Of a stretch of DNA of 64,000 nucleotides, positions 49,628-61,136 are shown piece after piece. The position numbers and the translations under genes are program-made. Source of the DNA: Hyaloraphidium curvatum (Eukaryota; Monoblepharomycota; Hyaloraphidiomycetes; Hyaloraphidiales; Hyaloraphidiaceae); the NCBI GenBank assembly GCA_025558095.1, contig JAIVFI010000011.1, positions 434,001-498,000 on the forward strand, read 5' to 3'. The first letter of the stretch is position 1; each line of letters begins with the position of its first letter. The notes below the pieces were generated by a model. It had not been told where the DNA came from, made no database searches, and saw only the letters and a list, made by a program, of their open reading frames with translations.

Positions 49628-49907
49628 CGAGATCCGAGTTATCGGACGTCACACGTAATCGTTTCACAGCTCCAGATGGTCACGTTCGCGGGCGGGCGGG
49701 GATCGGCACGTCAAGCCACGAGCGAGTCCGCGCGTGCCCGCGCGTGTAGAGAATCCCGTTGCGATTGGGCCTTCGATGTCGCCAAAATCTGCCACGGAAC
49801 GGATTTGGGCCCGATCAAGAGGCACGCACTGGAGTTCTGCCACGCAATCTGCGCGCGCGCGCGGGCCGCGTCCCCCGCTCGCGGGCGACGCGTCCCCAAA
49901 CAAGTTG

Positions 49908-52050
49908 ATGCGGGGCGCGTCCCCAACGATATTGGCCCGATTTCTCCTTCCCAACGTTCTCCGTACTTTCCCGCGGGCGCATGCGATAGCGCGTCGCGGG
50001 ATCCATCGCGGGCGGCTCATGTCGGACGGGCTTGACAACGCAGACGCGACCGTGCCACCCTGGGGGTCGCTGAAGCGTGCGAGGCCGGAATCGCCTCCGT
50101 GCATCCCCGGAAGATCTGGTGGAGACCCAACGATGGGTATCGAGGCGCCGGAGGGGCATTTGGAGGGCCAGAAATCCGTGCGCGGAGCCAGGCCTCCGAA
50201 GCTCCGGAAGGACAGCATCGACCTCCGCGTTGGACAGGAGCTCGACCTGCCACGAACGCCGGCGACCCTTGCTGTGGCATTGACCGAGAAGGAGCGCAGG
50301 ATTTGTGATCTCCTGGCGGACGTCACGAAGCACCTGGCCGAGGAGCATCCCGATCTTGAACCTGTCACGCTGCGTATTGCCGGGGGTTGGGTCCGGGACA
50401 AAGTGGGCCCCATTCACGTCTCCATAAAGTGCATTTGAGTGATGCGTACCCGTTGTCCAGCTCCTTGGGATCGAGTCGCACGACATTGACGTGGCAATCG
50501 ACACCATGAAGGGTTTTGATTTCGCCGAGCACGTCAACGCCTACTTGTCAAAGAAGGGATACGAAGCGAAGCACATCGGAAAGATTGCCGCGAATCCCGA
50601 CAAGTCGAAGCACCTGGAGACGGCCACCGTGAGGATCTTTGACTACGATCTCGACTTCGTCAACCTGCGGTCCGAGACTTACACCGAGCACAGTCGAGTG
50701 CCGATCATTGTCCGTGCGATGCCGCCCTTGCACTCTTGCTTTGTCTGACCAACGTTCCCCTCACTTAGGACCACGCCACTCCCGAGGAGGACGCGCTGCG
50801 CCGCGACATCACCATTAACGCCCTGTTCTACAACATTCACACGCGGGAGATCGAAGACCTGACCGGCAAGGGTCTTATGGACCTCGCCGAGGGCAGGATC
50901 CGGACTCCGCTTCCGGCCATTCAGACCTTCGTTGACGACCCGCTGCGGGTGCTGCGCGTCATCCGGTTCGCGTCCCGGTACAATTACTCGATGGCAGACG
51001 ATATTCCCGAGGCAATCCACGACGAGAGCATTCGGGTGCGTTGCAACCGCCAACAGCTTGTTTGTCGGCAGAGGTGCTCACGGATTCGGCAGAGAGCACT
51101 CAAGGTCAAGATCAGCAAGGAGCGGATCGGGGAGGAGATGCGGAAGATGCTGAAGACGAAGCATCCGCTCCGGGCTATCCGCTTCTTCCATCGGCTCGAC
51201 CTCTTTCCGATCATCTTTTTACCGCCTCCAGAAGTTGCTGATCCGGCGCCGGACAACGGCCTGCTCGCGGCCGAGTACCTCTACACCTTCCTCTCCAGCC
51301 GCGCGTCGCTTTCGGACGAGCTCAAGAAAGTGCGCGATTCCATCGACGTCACCGAGGCGGCGCACCTCTTCCTCGCCGCGGAGCTCCTGCCCTTTGCCGG
51401 TCTCACTTACCTCGAGAAGAAGAAGGAGGTGGCGGCGGTGCGGTTCGTCGTCAAGGACTCGCTGAAGCTGAGCAACGTGGAAGCGGACATGGTCTGTGCG
51501 CTCCAAGAAAACACAGGGCGCGTGGCCGATGTGGCCAATGCCGTTGCAGCCGGCGACGACGATCGTGTCAAGATCGGTGAGGCCATTTGCTCTACATTGA
51601 AATCCGATCCTCTCACCGACCTATCCCCCCCCAGGATCGCTGGTCCGCGAGCTCGGCACGCGTCCTCTGATGGACCGGTGGCCCATTGCGGTTGTCATGG
51701 CCATGATTGCGGAGTGTGTGCGAGTCCATCCCGAGGGCGACGACGCCTTCGATTTCGCGGTGCCGGTATTGGCCAAGTACGAGCACCTGTTGGCAACGGT
51801 GGAACGACTCGGACTCGGCGGCGCATGGGAGTTGAAACCCATCGTTGACGTGAGCTCTCATGCGCGGGAGCAGTCCGGTAGCTGACTTTCGATTCAGGGC
51901 CAGAAGGTGCTGTTGGCGCTGCAGATGAAGCCGGGGCCCAGGCTCAAGGCCATCCTCGATGACCTCATCAAGTGGCAGCTCGCGAACCCAGCGGCAGACG
52001 AGGAGGCCGCAACATCTTGGCTCGTGGAAACCTTTGCGGAGAAGGGCTGA
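49908..52050 (+). CDS. CCA1: CCA-adding tRNA nucleotidyltransferase
   Basis: Adds the 3' CCA to tRNAs. Exons: 49908-50402, 50461-50709, 50769-51035, 51093-51576, 51635-51849, 51898-52050 (620 aa from this start). Class II nucleotidyltransferase blocks: LRIAGGWVRDKLLGIESHDIDVAIDTM (catalytic Asps), EDALRRDITINALFYNIHTREIEDLTGKGL, DDPLRVLRVIRFASRYNY, then ERIGEEMRKMLKTKHPLRAIRFFHRLDLF. Alternative in-frame ATGs at 49776, 49908 and 50019 exist. From 49908 the first about 37 residues are Arg-rich and free of acids (ILARFLLPNVLRTFPRAHAIARR), a good mitochondrial presequence, while 50019 (MSDGLDNAD) gives a cytosolic form. Dual targeting by start choice, as known for yeast Cca1, is likely. Confidence 0.92.
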
Positions 52051-52063
52051 GTCGCATAGGCAG

Positions 52064-52566
52064 TTACGACTCTGGGTCGGATTCCGCCTCCGCAAGTTCC
52101 AAGAGCTTGCTGGCCAGCTCGCCGGCAAACCGCTGCCTGAACATCGGGCTTGCAGTCTGCATGAGGGCCTCGATCGACTCGAAGGTCCGCAGCACGGTTC
52201 CTTCGGCGGCCTTGCGCGCTTCCGGATCCGTAATCGCGTCGGCGTCGCGGATCGCCGCCACCTGCGGCGGCGCGTCATGTAGCTGCCTTATATGCATGTA
52301 TCTGGAATGTGACCCACCGAAAGACCGGCCTTGGTGATAAACACGTCCAGTTCGGCGCCTTCGAGGAGGCGGACGCTGAACTCGACGGGCGGGTCCTCTT
52401 TCGTGACCGTCAGGCCCCCGAAAGCAAAGCCGTACGATCTGATAAAGTCCTCTATCTCTGCTCGCTCGTCGGAGGCCTGATCCTCGTGGGGCATTTGGTG
52501 GTCTGCGCGGTGACTTCTCAGAACCGCAAGAACCAACTCTTGTTCGAATTCAGACGCGCCAGCCAT
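52064..52566 (-). CDS. GSKIP-domain (DUF727) small protein
   Basis: Exons (minus): 52566-52318, 52261-52064 (148 aa). The sequence resembles the GSKIP domain: a beta-rich half (FGGLTVTKEDPPVEFSVRLLEGAELDVFITKAGLS) and a helical C-terminal half (ESIEALMQTASPMFRQRFAGELASKLLELAEAE) that aligns with GSKIP ETIESLLDSLSPxYRxAF. Animal GSKIP binds GSK3 and PKA. Function here is inferred only from the fold. The 56-nt intron (GTGGGT donor) is chosen over an improbably short 35-nt alternative. The start codon overlaps the divergent NNF1 ATG. Confidence 0.62.
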
Positions 52567-53567
52567 GCTCACCGCGAGCGAGGAGGTCGCCGTGCCCGCC
52601 GAAACGGCGGCGTCCATGGAGGACGTCGCCGAGGCCTCGTCGGCCGCACCTGGGGAGCCGGCGGACGCGACGGAAACGGACACCGAGGGAATCAACCTGA
52701 GCGTTTACGCCGAGGTGGAGACCATTGGCCGAGCACAAGGGCTGAAGAAGGCCGCGGGACACGCTCTGGAGCAAACGTTGAAGAAGTGCAGGTCTGTTTT
52801 GGCGGGAATCTTGCGGCGGTCCGTCCTTCACCGAAAGGAACCTCAGCGCGGAGGAGGTCGCGAAGTGCTTCCCATGGCTGGCAAAGCAGTCACCGGAGGC
52901 TCTGGAGGAGAAAGTGGCGGAAATTCGAGAGGGTATCAGACTGCGGACCATGGTTTGTTGGTTCTTTGTCAGTCTGTCGCTGGCTCTGAGTGGAGTTTGC
53001 GGCGGCGCGGCACAGGACGAGTTCAACCGCATTGTCGACAGCAGAGATCTTATTCGGAAGCTGGAAGAGCTGGACCAGATGGTTGACCGGGCTATTGAGA
53101 GGCAAACAGAGGGGGCAACCGCGCAACCACACAGGTCAAGGGCGGACGGGTGAACGTCGTTGTCCCCAACCTGATCGAAGCTTCCACGCAGAATAGCACC
53201 GGATTCGGCGATTCGTGCGTCTTGCGTCCCGCTCAAGCGGATTGAAGCCGAGCGACTACGGAATCAGATTCTTGAGGTGTGTGTCCTTCCACCAGTAGGT
53301 AGCATCCAAGCTAACCACGTCTTTTATAGATGGAGGCCACAAACAAAGGCTTGATCAACGAGGTGAACGAGGCAGAGGCATTTTTGAAGGAGACGCAGGA
53401 GGAGTTCGAATTGGTCCGAGGGCAAATCTCTCAGGTTGGTAACGATGGTGGGAGTTGGGTTGAAGTTAAACTTATCCGCGGTTTCGCAGCTCGTGGATGC
53501 TCTGCAGTCCGTCGATACCGGCAAGATGCAGAACTTGATTGAGGAACTCACGGGGACCACGGAATGA
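52565..53567 (+). CDS. NNF1: Kinetochore MIND-complex subunit Nnf1 (PMF1-like)
   Basis: Exons: 52565-52791, 52838-52952, 53016-53134, 53192-53276, 53330-53434, 53490-53567 (242 aa). Predicted all-helical. A core helix-loop ALEQTLKKCRNLSAEEVAKCFPWLAKQSPEALEEKVAEIREGIRLRTMDEFNRIV is followed by LIRKLEELDQMVDRAIERQ. After DSAIRASCVPLKRIEAERLRNQILE comes a C-terminal coiled coil ending in LVDALQSVDTGKMQNLIEEL. This layout and the CF/P-rich loop fit the Nnf1/PMF1 family, which joins Mis12-Dsn1-Nsl1 at centromeres. An alternative start at 52616 (MEDVAEAS) would separate it from the overlapping divergent gene. Family call by motif memory, not by search. Confidence 0.72.
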
Positions 53568-53629
53568 GGAAACACGTTTTATTTGGTATTGCGTCACCAA
53601 TTGTGACAACGAGTGAAGACATAATCAAA

Positions 53630-56600
53630 TCAATCAATCGCAAACATCATCCCTTGGACGAGGTCGTCCTCCGTGGCGCCTTCTAGGGTATCCAGCATGT
53701 CCCTGGCTGTGTAGCGGTCATCCGGCTTGGGCGACAGCGCCCGAAACAACGTGGACGTCCACAAACGCGAGCTCCCGTGTCCGGCGAGAAGCGCGCTCAT
53801 ACGGTCGACCCCGACGCCGGGGAAAGTCGCGCGAATCGCTTCCTCAAAGATTGTCCGCATAGGACGCTTGTCACTGAAGCGGCACGTCGGGAACAAGACG
53901 TTGAACAACGTGCCACCCCACTGGTACATGTCCACCGCTTGCCCGTCGACGACGATGATAGGTATGTCCTTGGACACATCCTTGGCCACTGCCACGGCCT
54001 GCACAGCTTTCCGCCGTGTCTCCGGCGGTCGCTTGTCGTCGTGGCCGAACCGCTTCCTCGTGCGCACGATCGAGGAATCGAGCTCGGCCTCGGATGGCGA
54101 TTCCTCGCCAAAATTGGACAGGTAAGCTGCATGAGACCCGCGGTCCGTGGTCCGTGCAGCACCGAAGTCAATCAAGATCCAGTCGTTCTTCCTCGCGCCG
54201 GGATTGTGCCGGAGCATCACGTTCGACTCGTCCAGATCAAAGTGGAAAATGCGCAAGTCGTGGAGATCCTGCAGAGCGCGCGTGATGTCCTTGACGCCCT
54301 GCACCACCTCCCGAAGCTCATTTTGCGTGAAGAACGGATGCATGTTCGGCCCGGGCTTGTGGCGGCCATGCTCACAAGCCTGGATGACAGTCAGCGTAAG
54401 CCGCAAGTGAGGTGGAAGGAAACCTACGTCGTTCAGAAAGTGCCGCAACGACTGCCTGTACTCGGGAAGGACGAGACCAACGATGCCGTTGTCGCTGCCG
54501 AGGATGATTTGAATCGGAGCAACCGAAGGGATGTGCTGACCCGCAAGCTGACACAGGGCCTCCTTGACCTTCAGGCATGTAGGCCGCCCGGTCACATCCG
54601 CAACAAGCCTCTTCACCACCCATTTGCTCTTGGTGCTATTGTGTCGGAAGATGTCCGTCTTGTCAATCCTTCTCCTCATGTCAAAATCGCCAAGCGTGAA
54701 ATCTTTGGACACAGCTGAAAGGGAGAAGGCGTTAAGAGAAGATATTGTCACCGGAGGACGCAAACGAGATCACCTTTTGCTATCTGCAGCAAGCCCAAGC
54801 GTAAGTGCTCATTCTTCTCGGGGTCATCGTCCGGGTACGTAGCCGGCTCCTCAGGGGGAGCCTGAAGCCGAGGTGAAATCGCCGCCACAGCTGCCTGAGG
54901 GTCCTTCTTCTCCCGTTGAGCGGATGAAGCAGCCGCAGTCCGCGGCTGCGCCGGGACGGCCGGCGATGCCTCTGTGAGCACCGAGGCCGCACGTGCTCGC
55001 GGAGCTGCAGGGACGGGCAGCGGGGCATCGGGAAACAAGAGCCGAAGCACGTTGTTCCGGGAGAGCTTGCTCGCCGTCAAGGCCGGGAGCTTGTTGACGA
55101 GCTTCTGGTCCGCCGGACCAACTAGAATGCTCTTGCATTCGCCGATCCCCACCCAGAACCGGCTGGCAAATAGGCCGCCCAGCTCAAGCGTGAGGCGCTA
55201 AGGCGGCGGTATCAGCAGTCACGAGGATGGACGGGACGCTGAACTCACATCGGAGCAAAGATGAAGGAATGCAACGTCAAAGACCACGTCGTTGCCTTTC
55301 GATTGTCGTTCGAGGAGGAGGAAAAGTGGATTCTTTTCGTAATCCCTGCAGCGATTCGTGTGAAAAGGCACCCAGTTTGATTTCAAGTTACCCACTTGCA
55401 GGTCTTGATGATTCTGAAGGGATTTGAACTATCCCCCGGCTTGACCACCAGCGGAAAGACCCCAGTGCTTGATTGCGCAGAGGACCCAGAGTCGCAACGC
55501 AGCTTTACTGCCCTCACGAGGGGCGACATGCAACGCTTGATCCCGCCAGAATCCTCCGAGTCGTAGCGCACTAGCACGGGATCGCATCTTGAAACAGAAT
55601 GATTAGACACGAATGGACGCGCTCGGGCTCTTGACTATACTTCGATGTTCCGTCGCCAAGAAGCTGGCCGAACGTACCCTTGGTCCTTGTGAGCTCCGCA
55701 CGGGTCGATTGCCAGACGCCTAGAGCCTTTCCGTAGGTGCTACCTTCCTTTGCATAGTCGGCGGGGTCATGAAGCGCTTCGAAGTAAGCCCTTGTCGGGG
55801 CGTCGATGTCCTCGTCGTCTGCAGAGTCGCCTCTCTGGCGCTTCAGCGGGGGCGGACGCGGTGGTGCTTCCGACACCGATGTGTCGTCATCTCCGCCACT
55901 GGAGCCATGCCGATCCCCCTTGCGCTTCCGCCCGAATGTCCTTCGGCGGATGACCGGCGCGGTCGGGGTTCGAGCTCTCCAGGCAGGTCCGTACTCGCTG
56001 TCCTCCTCCGATGACGACGAATCCTCCGTTCCGGCGCCCTCCGAATGCACCTTGTCCGCGCCACTGCCCTCAGTCACTCCGTCCCCGGCGTCGCCTTCCA
56101 TCGGATCCCAGTCCTGTAGTCCCAGACCGACAACGGATGCCGCCGGTGCCTGGTCCTCCTCAGTCGCCGGCTGTCCCAAGTGGTCCCTTTCATCGTCAGT
56201 CCTCCATTCTGCCACGTCTTCTTTCTCGCCCTCCTCTTCCTCGGTCGGTTCGTCCTCTTCGGCGGCCCCGTCGCCGCTCAGCGAATTCGCTTGGTCGCCA
56301 CTCGCTTCACTCCTGCCATCTTCGTCCTCGGACGGCACGTGCCTTTCGGCTGCCAGTCCAAGAAAAGGCTTCGACGCTTGCGAGAAATCGAGTCCCAGAA
56401 CAGACGCCCCGATGTTTAGGTCCTTTTGGCGCAGTGGGGAGGCAGAACTCTTCGGTGTTCCCTTCGCAGGGGTCCCGCAAGACTGGCTTCCGGGGCCCGA
56501 GTTTCGAAGCAAGGCACTGAAAGAAGGGGACGGGAGGGGAGAAGAACCCGGCTCCGAGTCCGACTCTGGCCAGTCCGCATTGGCCGGCCCGTCCCCCGGG

Positions 56601-56878
56601 AACTGGTCCGAGTCGGAGCTCTCCAAATCGGGCGCTCGAGTCTCCGGCTGCTCGCGCTCCTCCTCCGAGTCACTTTCCAGCTTCACCGTGACGCCGTCCA
56701 CAGGTTCATTGCCGTTGCCGGAAGCGCGAGGGTTTCCCGGACCGTGGGCCCGAGCAGCTTCGGCAATCGCGCGGAGCGGAGAGGTCAACCCGTGAACCCG
56801 CGCGGGACCCTCGTAGGTAATCTGCACGTCGTCCTCATCGTCCGGATTGTCCGTCGCGCCCGTCAGGTCCAAACCCAT
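53630..56878 (-). CDS. Divergent protein-kinase-domain protein with long acidic N-terminus
   Basis: Exons (minus): 56878-55641, 55587-55396, 55345-55249, 55197-54774, 54714-53630 (1011 aa). Residues 1-400 are disordered, Ser/Glu/Asp-rich. Residues about 400-590 form a compact region I do not recognise (CDPVLVRYDSEDSGG, FRIIKTCKDYEKNPLFLLLERQSKGNDVVFDVAFLHLC). A kinase-like domain starts near residue 650: VVKRLV (putative Lys about 685), HFDLDESNV (Asp810, Asn815; the Arg of HRD is Phe) and LIDFGAA (Asp833). Key catalytic residues are present, so activity is plausible. A glycine-rich loop is not obvious. Four introns close in frame and link the two halves, so I treat it as one gene. Kinase subfamily unknown. 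Confidence 0.75.
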
Positions 56879-57036
56879 GAGAGTATTAATGGAACCGAAG
56901 GGGGACCATGGGCCCGATCACGCGCAACGCCGCCACGACTCTTTTCGACCGCGTCGTGCCGATCCACGCCTCGATGAGCGCGCTCGGAGACCGCTACGTT
57001 GCGCCCTAGGATTGTTTCTGTGGTCAGGAGGTCGCG

Positions 57037-60000
57037 ATGGACTTCGGGGAGGCGTTGAAGGCCGTCGCCGCGGCGAGTTCCCAGCTTCAGGTTCGATTTG
57101 CTTCCGCCATCGTGCGACCCGGCAACCCCATAACCGCCTTCCTTGGGGCCTCAATCAGCAACCGGCCACACGCTCGCATGCCGAGCAGGTTTTGCTCGCG
57201 TTCCGTCGCGCGCCCAACGTCCTGCCGGTGTGCCGGTACATCCTGGACCACACGGAGGACTCGGGCATCCAGTTCCAGGTCGGCCTGGCCATTCGGGAGG
57301 CGGCGGTGCGGGAATATGCGCTGTTGGGCCCGGAAGAGCTCGATGGCCTCCAGTCATATCTCTTGGGCTACGTTTACGAGCGGCCGACGTGGGTCCCGAA
57401 GTAAAGGGGAGTCGCGCGAGCCTGACGGTCTTTTGGGCACCTTCCAGGCTAGAGAAGTACGTGAGGGACACTCTGTTCTCCTGCATTACTGTCATCATCA
57501 AGCGGGGTTGGCTCGATGACTCGGAGGAGAAACGGCAGGCCATCCTCCACCGGATCACGGACCTCCTCAACGGGGACTTGTACGGGGTTGGTCTGGGCGA
57601 CTCCTCATCGCGCTGCGTGGCTGACGACCGTTGCCCAGAAACGCCTTTCCTTGGGCCTGCTTCACGCCTTGCTGGGAGAGTTTTCTTCGGAGAAAAGTTC
57701 TTCGGTCGGGCTGACGTGGGACTTTCACAACCGGTGCAAGGCCGCGTTCGAGAAGGAGGAGCTGCGGCATGTCTTCGATATTGCTCTTCAGGTTGTGCGC
57801 GCAGCGTTGGGGTCCGACTCCTGGTGGTATCCGTACGCGGACGGCCAGAACCTGGTTGGTTCTGCGCTGGCGGCGCTCGCTGCTTGCCTTTCGTGGGACT
57901 TTTCCAAAAAGGACACTGCCCTTGGGACCACGATTTCGAAGCGGCCGCAGGAGATTGACGAGGTCGTTGGCACTCCGGACTTCCCCGAGACATGGAGGGA
58001 CGTCCTCGTTCGTCCTGACGTGCTCGACGCGTTCTTTACGGTGGGAGCTTCGGTTCTGCGGAATCGCCATACGGCGCCTAAACTCGATGCACAGGCCTAC
58101 AACAAGTTTTCGGAAAACGAAGATTTCCTCGGCAAGTGCGAGGAGTGCCTCATTGAGCTTTCGGGGCTGAGGGGCCGGGTGTTTGGCGACGAGGGCAGCC
58201 GAAAGGCCTACGCGGAGCACTTTATGAAGAGCATGCTTCCGCTCTTGTCGAGGTGGGCGTCTTGCTCCCTCGGACGCCTGGCCATGCCTCATTTGGCATT
58301 CAACAGCTACATCGCCTCGTCGTCGACCGACCGCGATGACCTTGGTCCCGTGCTGCTGGCTCAGTCGCAGATGATCAAGCGCTTCCTGAGCACGTTCAAA
58401 TTGCCGCTCCTGCACGACCTCCCGAGCTTCCTGCCTTTTCTGCAACACGCTGGCCGCCTCACCGAGATTTCGCTGAAGAACATGGTGGACATGAACGAAG
58501 ACACCTGGGACGAGGAGGCGTTTGATGAGCTGCTGGCAACTTGGTCCACTCTCGGTGAGCTGATTCCATCGATTCTGCATGACGCCGCTGACATATTTGC
58601 GCCGTAGTCTCGGACACTGTCTCACTGGAACTGTCGTCCACGGACACGGGAACGACGGGCGTATCTTTTGATCCCGCCGCTTTCCTCACTGTACTCCGCG
58701 ATGTGGCAGTGACCATGTTCACACAGTACGTCGACACGAGGCTGCAGATCGCAACACGGAACGTCGACGATGATGTTCTGGAGGGGGCTTACAAGGACTA
58801 CGACGCCTACTGTGACCAGCTTGTCAGCCTTTCCATGCTTGCACGGCTCGATTCCCAGCACAGCATCTCCACCATTCACGGGCAACTCCTTGCTCGCCTC
58901 AACATGCTCAAGCAGTGGTTTTCCGCTCCGAATCAAGACCGTAAGCCTTGTGCCATTGCTGATTGCCAGCACTGTTCTGAGCGGTTTCCACAGCCATGTA
59001 CCTCTCCGCCATCCACGAGCACACTCATTGGCTCATTCTCATATGCTCCTTCCTACTCGCGGACACCGGGCGCGCCGAGAAACCGCTCCTTCCGGACGAG
59101 CTGCTGCGGCTCGCTGCTGCAGAAGACGGGCGGTCGGCCCTGTCGCCCGAAACCGACTCGGTCGGTGCCCTCGCCAAGCTCGTCTTTGACGTACTGGACT
59201 ACACCTGCGTGGATCCGAACGACGTTCGTGCCCATGACCTCAGCCCGACGGTTGCGGAGACGTCCATGTTCTTCCTTTCCCGCTGGATCACGACCTACCT
59301 CTTTATCGAGGCATCCGACTACCGGAATCTGCCGTGGGTATGCTGGGGGGAGCTAGCCGCTCCAATCTAATGCTTCGGCTGGATTCAGGCACACCTTTAT
59401 TGCTTCGTATGGTCGTCCGGATCACGGAGGCGGCGGGGGCCACGTTCTGGAGTTCATCCTCGATATCATGCTGCGGACCTTCCGCCTGTGGTCGGCCGAG
59501 CCTGACGTTCTCATCCAGGCCATCACGGTGCTGGAGAGCTTTTCGAAGAACAAGTTCCTGGAGAACGCGGCCCTGATGTCGCCGAAGTTCCGCGAACTAG
59601 TTTCTTTCTTCCTCGGGAACCTTGCCAACCTCCCGGAGGACACGCATGCCCTTCTCATCGAAACGGTGGCGAGGATCGTGTCCGGGGCCCCGGACGAGAA
59701 CCTGCGCAGCACGTACCTCGAGAGCCTCGGTCAGGCCATCGATGTGGGTCTCTCTTGGACGCCGGTCCGCCTGGAACTTACTTCATTCCGAATCAAAAAC
59801 AGAAACGGCTGCAGCAAGTCCTTGGCAGACCGGACTTCCAAGCGGTCTACCAGCAGCCGGACGTCCTGTCAGACGTCGACAGCGTGCTGGAGATGTTTAC
59901 AGGCCTGGCGCTCGCAGCCGACCCTTCCAACTCGAAGCAGATCTTCAAGTTCTGTTCGGGCTACCTGCCATCGTTCGTCAAGCTTTTCAACATCTACGCC

Positions 60001-61081
60001 ACCCGCGCCGAAGTGATCGTCGTCATCCTCCAATTCTACGAGTCCTTCGTTCGCAACCAGGCAAGTCGCCTTGGCTGCAATTCCGCGAATGAACCCTGAC
60101 GGCTGGCGAACAGGACTTTGAGCAGCTGACCCCGGAGGACAAGCAGCTCGTCTACTCCTCGGTCATCGACATCCTCAAGGTCTACGCTGCGCACAATGCT
60201 GGGAAGAAGTCCGGCGTCGACCGCTCGTCCGAGGACGAGGCGCACCAGGACGTCTCGGCAATGCTCGAGATACTCACCAACCTCATGGCCGCCGAGTTCC
60301 AGGGCTTGGCAAAGGACGAGCTTTCCGAGCGGAAGGGCGCCGCCGCCAAGGCCAAGGAAGGAAGCGTGGACGTCGCCGACGTTGTCTACTACGGCGTCAA
60401 CATCGTACTTCCGCTCATCACGGACGACATGCTCAAATATCCCCGCTTGTGCCGGCTCTATACGCACCTCACGTCGGATCTCCTCGAGTTCTTCCCCGAG
60501 AAGCTCGCACAGCTGCCGCCCGAGCTCCTGGGGAGCCTCCTCAAGACCCTCAACTACGGCATCGAGAGCACCCTTCCAGAAGTCGCCGAAACCACGTATG
60601 CCGCGATTACGGCGCTGGCGGTGTACGTGAAGGCGACCGAGTCGGCATCGCCGGCCTCGGTCTCTTTCCTGCTGCCGCACATCGATGGGTTGCTGCAGCT
60701 CGTCCTCAACCTCCTCCTCCTCCGGGACTTTGATCCCGAGCTCGTCGATTGCGCGGGCGAAGCGCTCTTGGCTTTGGTTTACTGCAGACACGTTGGTCCT
60801 TGCGCGCTGCTCGTGCTTCGCTCATTCCTGACTAGGCGTTTCTTCAGGGAACCTATACCCAGATGATTACCAGCATCGTTTCTCCTCAACCCCCGGCGGC
60901 GCAGGCTCGCCTTATGGGTGGTTTCGCGAAGCTCGGGACGGCAATGGAGCGCGCGCTTGCTCGGGCCAACCCCGGTGACGCGAGCGGCGGACTTGGTATT
61001 CCCAACAAGGCTTTCGGGGAATACCTGCGCGTGTTCGAGGCCGTCCTGGCGGAGGCCCGTGGGCTTTTGCGGGTCAAATGA
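57037..61081 (+). CDS. XPO4: Exportin-4
   Basis: Importin-beta-family nuclear export receptor. Exons: 57037-57090, 57159-57400, 57448-57586, 57639-58554, 58608-58940, 58994-59333, 59389-59743, 59803-60060, 60114-60791, 60848-61081 (1182 aa; human 1151). Early HEAT region: AEQVLLAFRRAPNVLPVCRYILDHTEDSGIQFQVGLAIREAAVREY, LEKYVRDTLFSCITVIIKRGWLD. Later: GLTWDFHNRCKAAFEKEELRHVF, HTHWLILICSFLLADTG, VDVADVVYYGVNIVLPLITDDMLKYP, EFFPEKLAQLPPELLGSLLKTLNYG. Intron 8 (60061-60113) uses a GC donor (GCAAGT). Intron 6 uses GTGGGT inside a Trp codon to restore frame. Cargo in animals includes eIF5A and Smad3. Divergent from the kinase gene by 158 bp. Confidence 0.93.
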
Positions 61082-61136
61082 TCGGCTGCAGAATCGTATT
61101 TCGATCCAGAATACGATCGGCATCGTTGGCCCGTGG

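Noticed and set aside
59334..59388. Apparent frameshift in exportin-4 after YRNLPW
   Set aside because: Using the GTGGGT donor two bases earlier restores frame to HTFIASYGRPD, so no mutation is needed.
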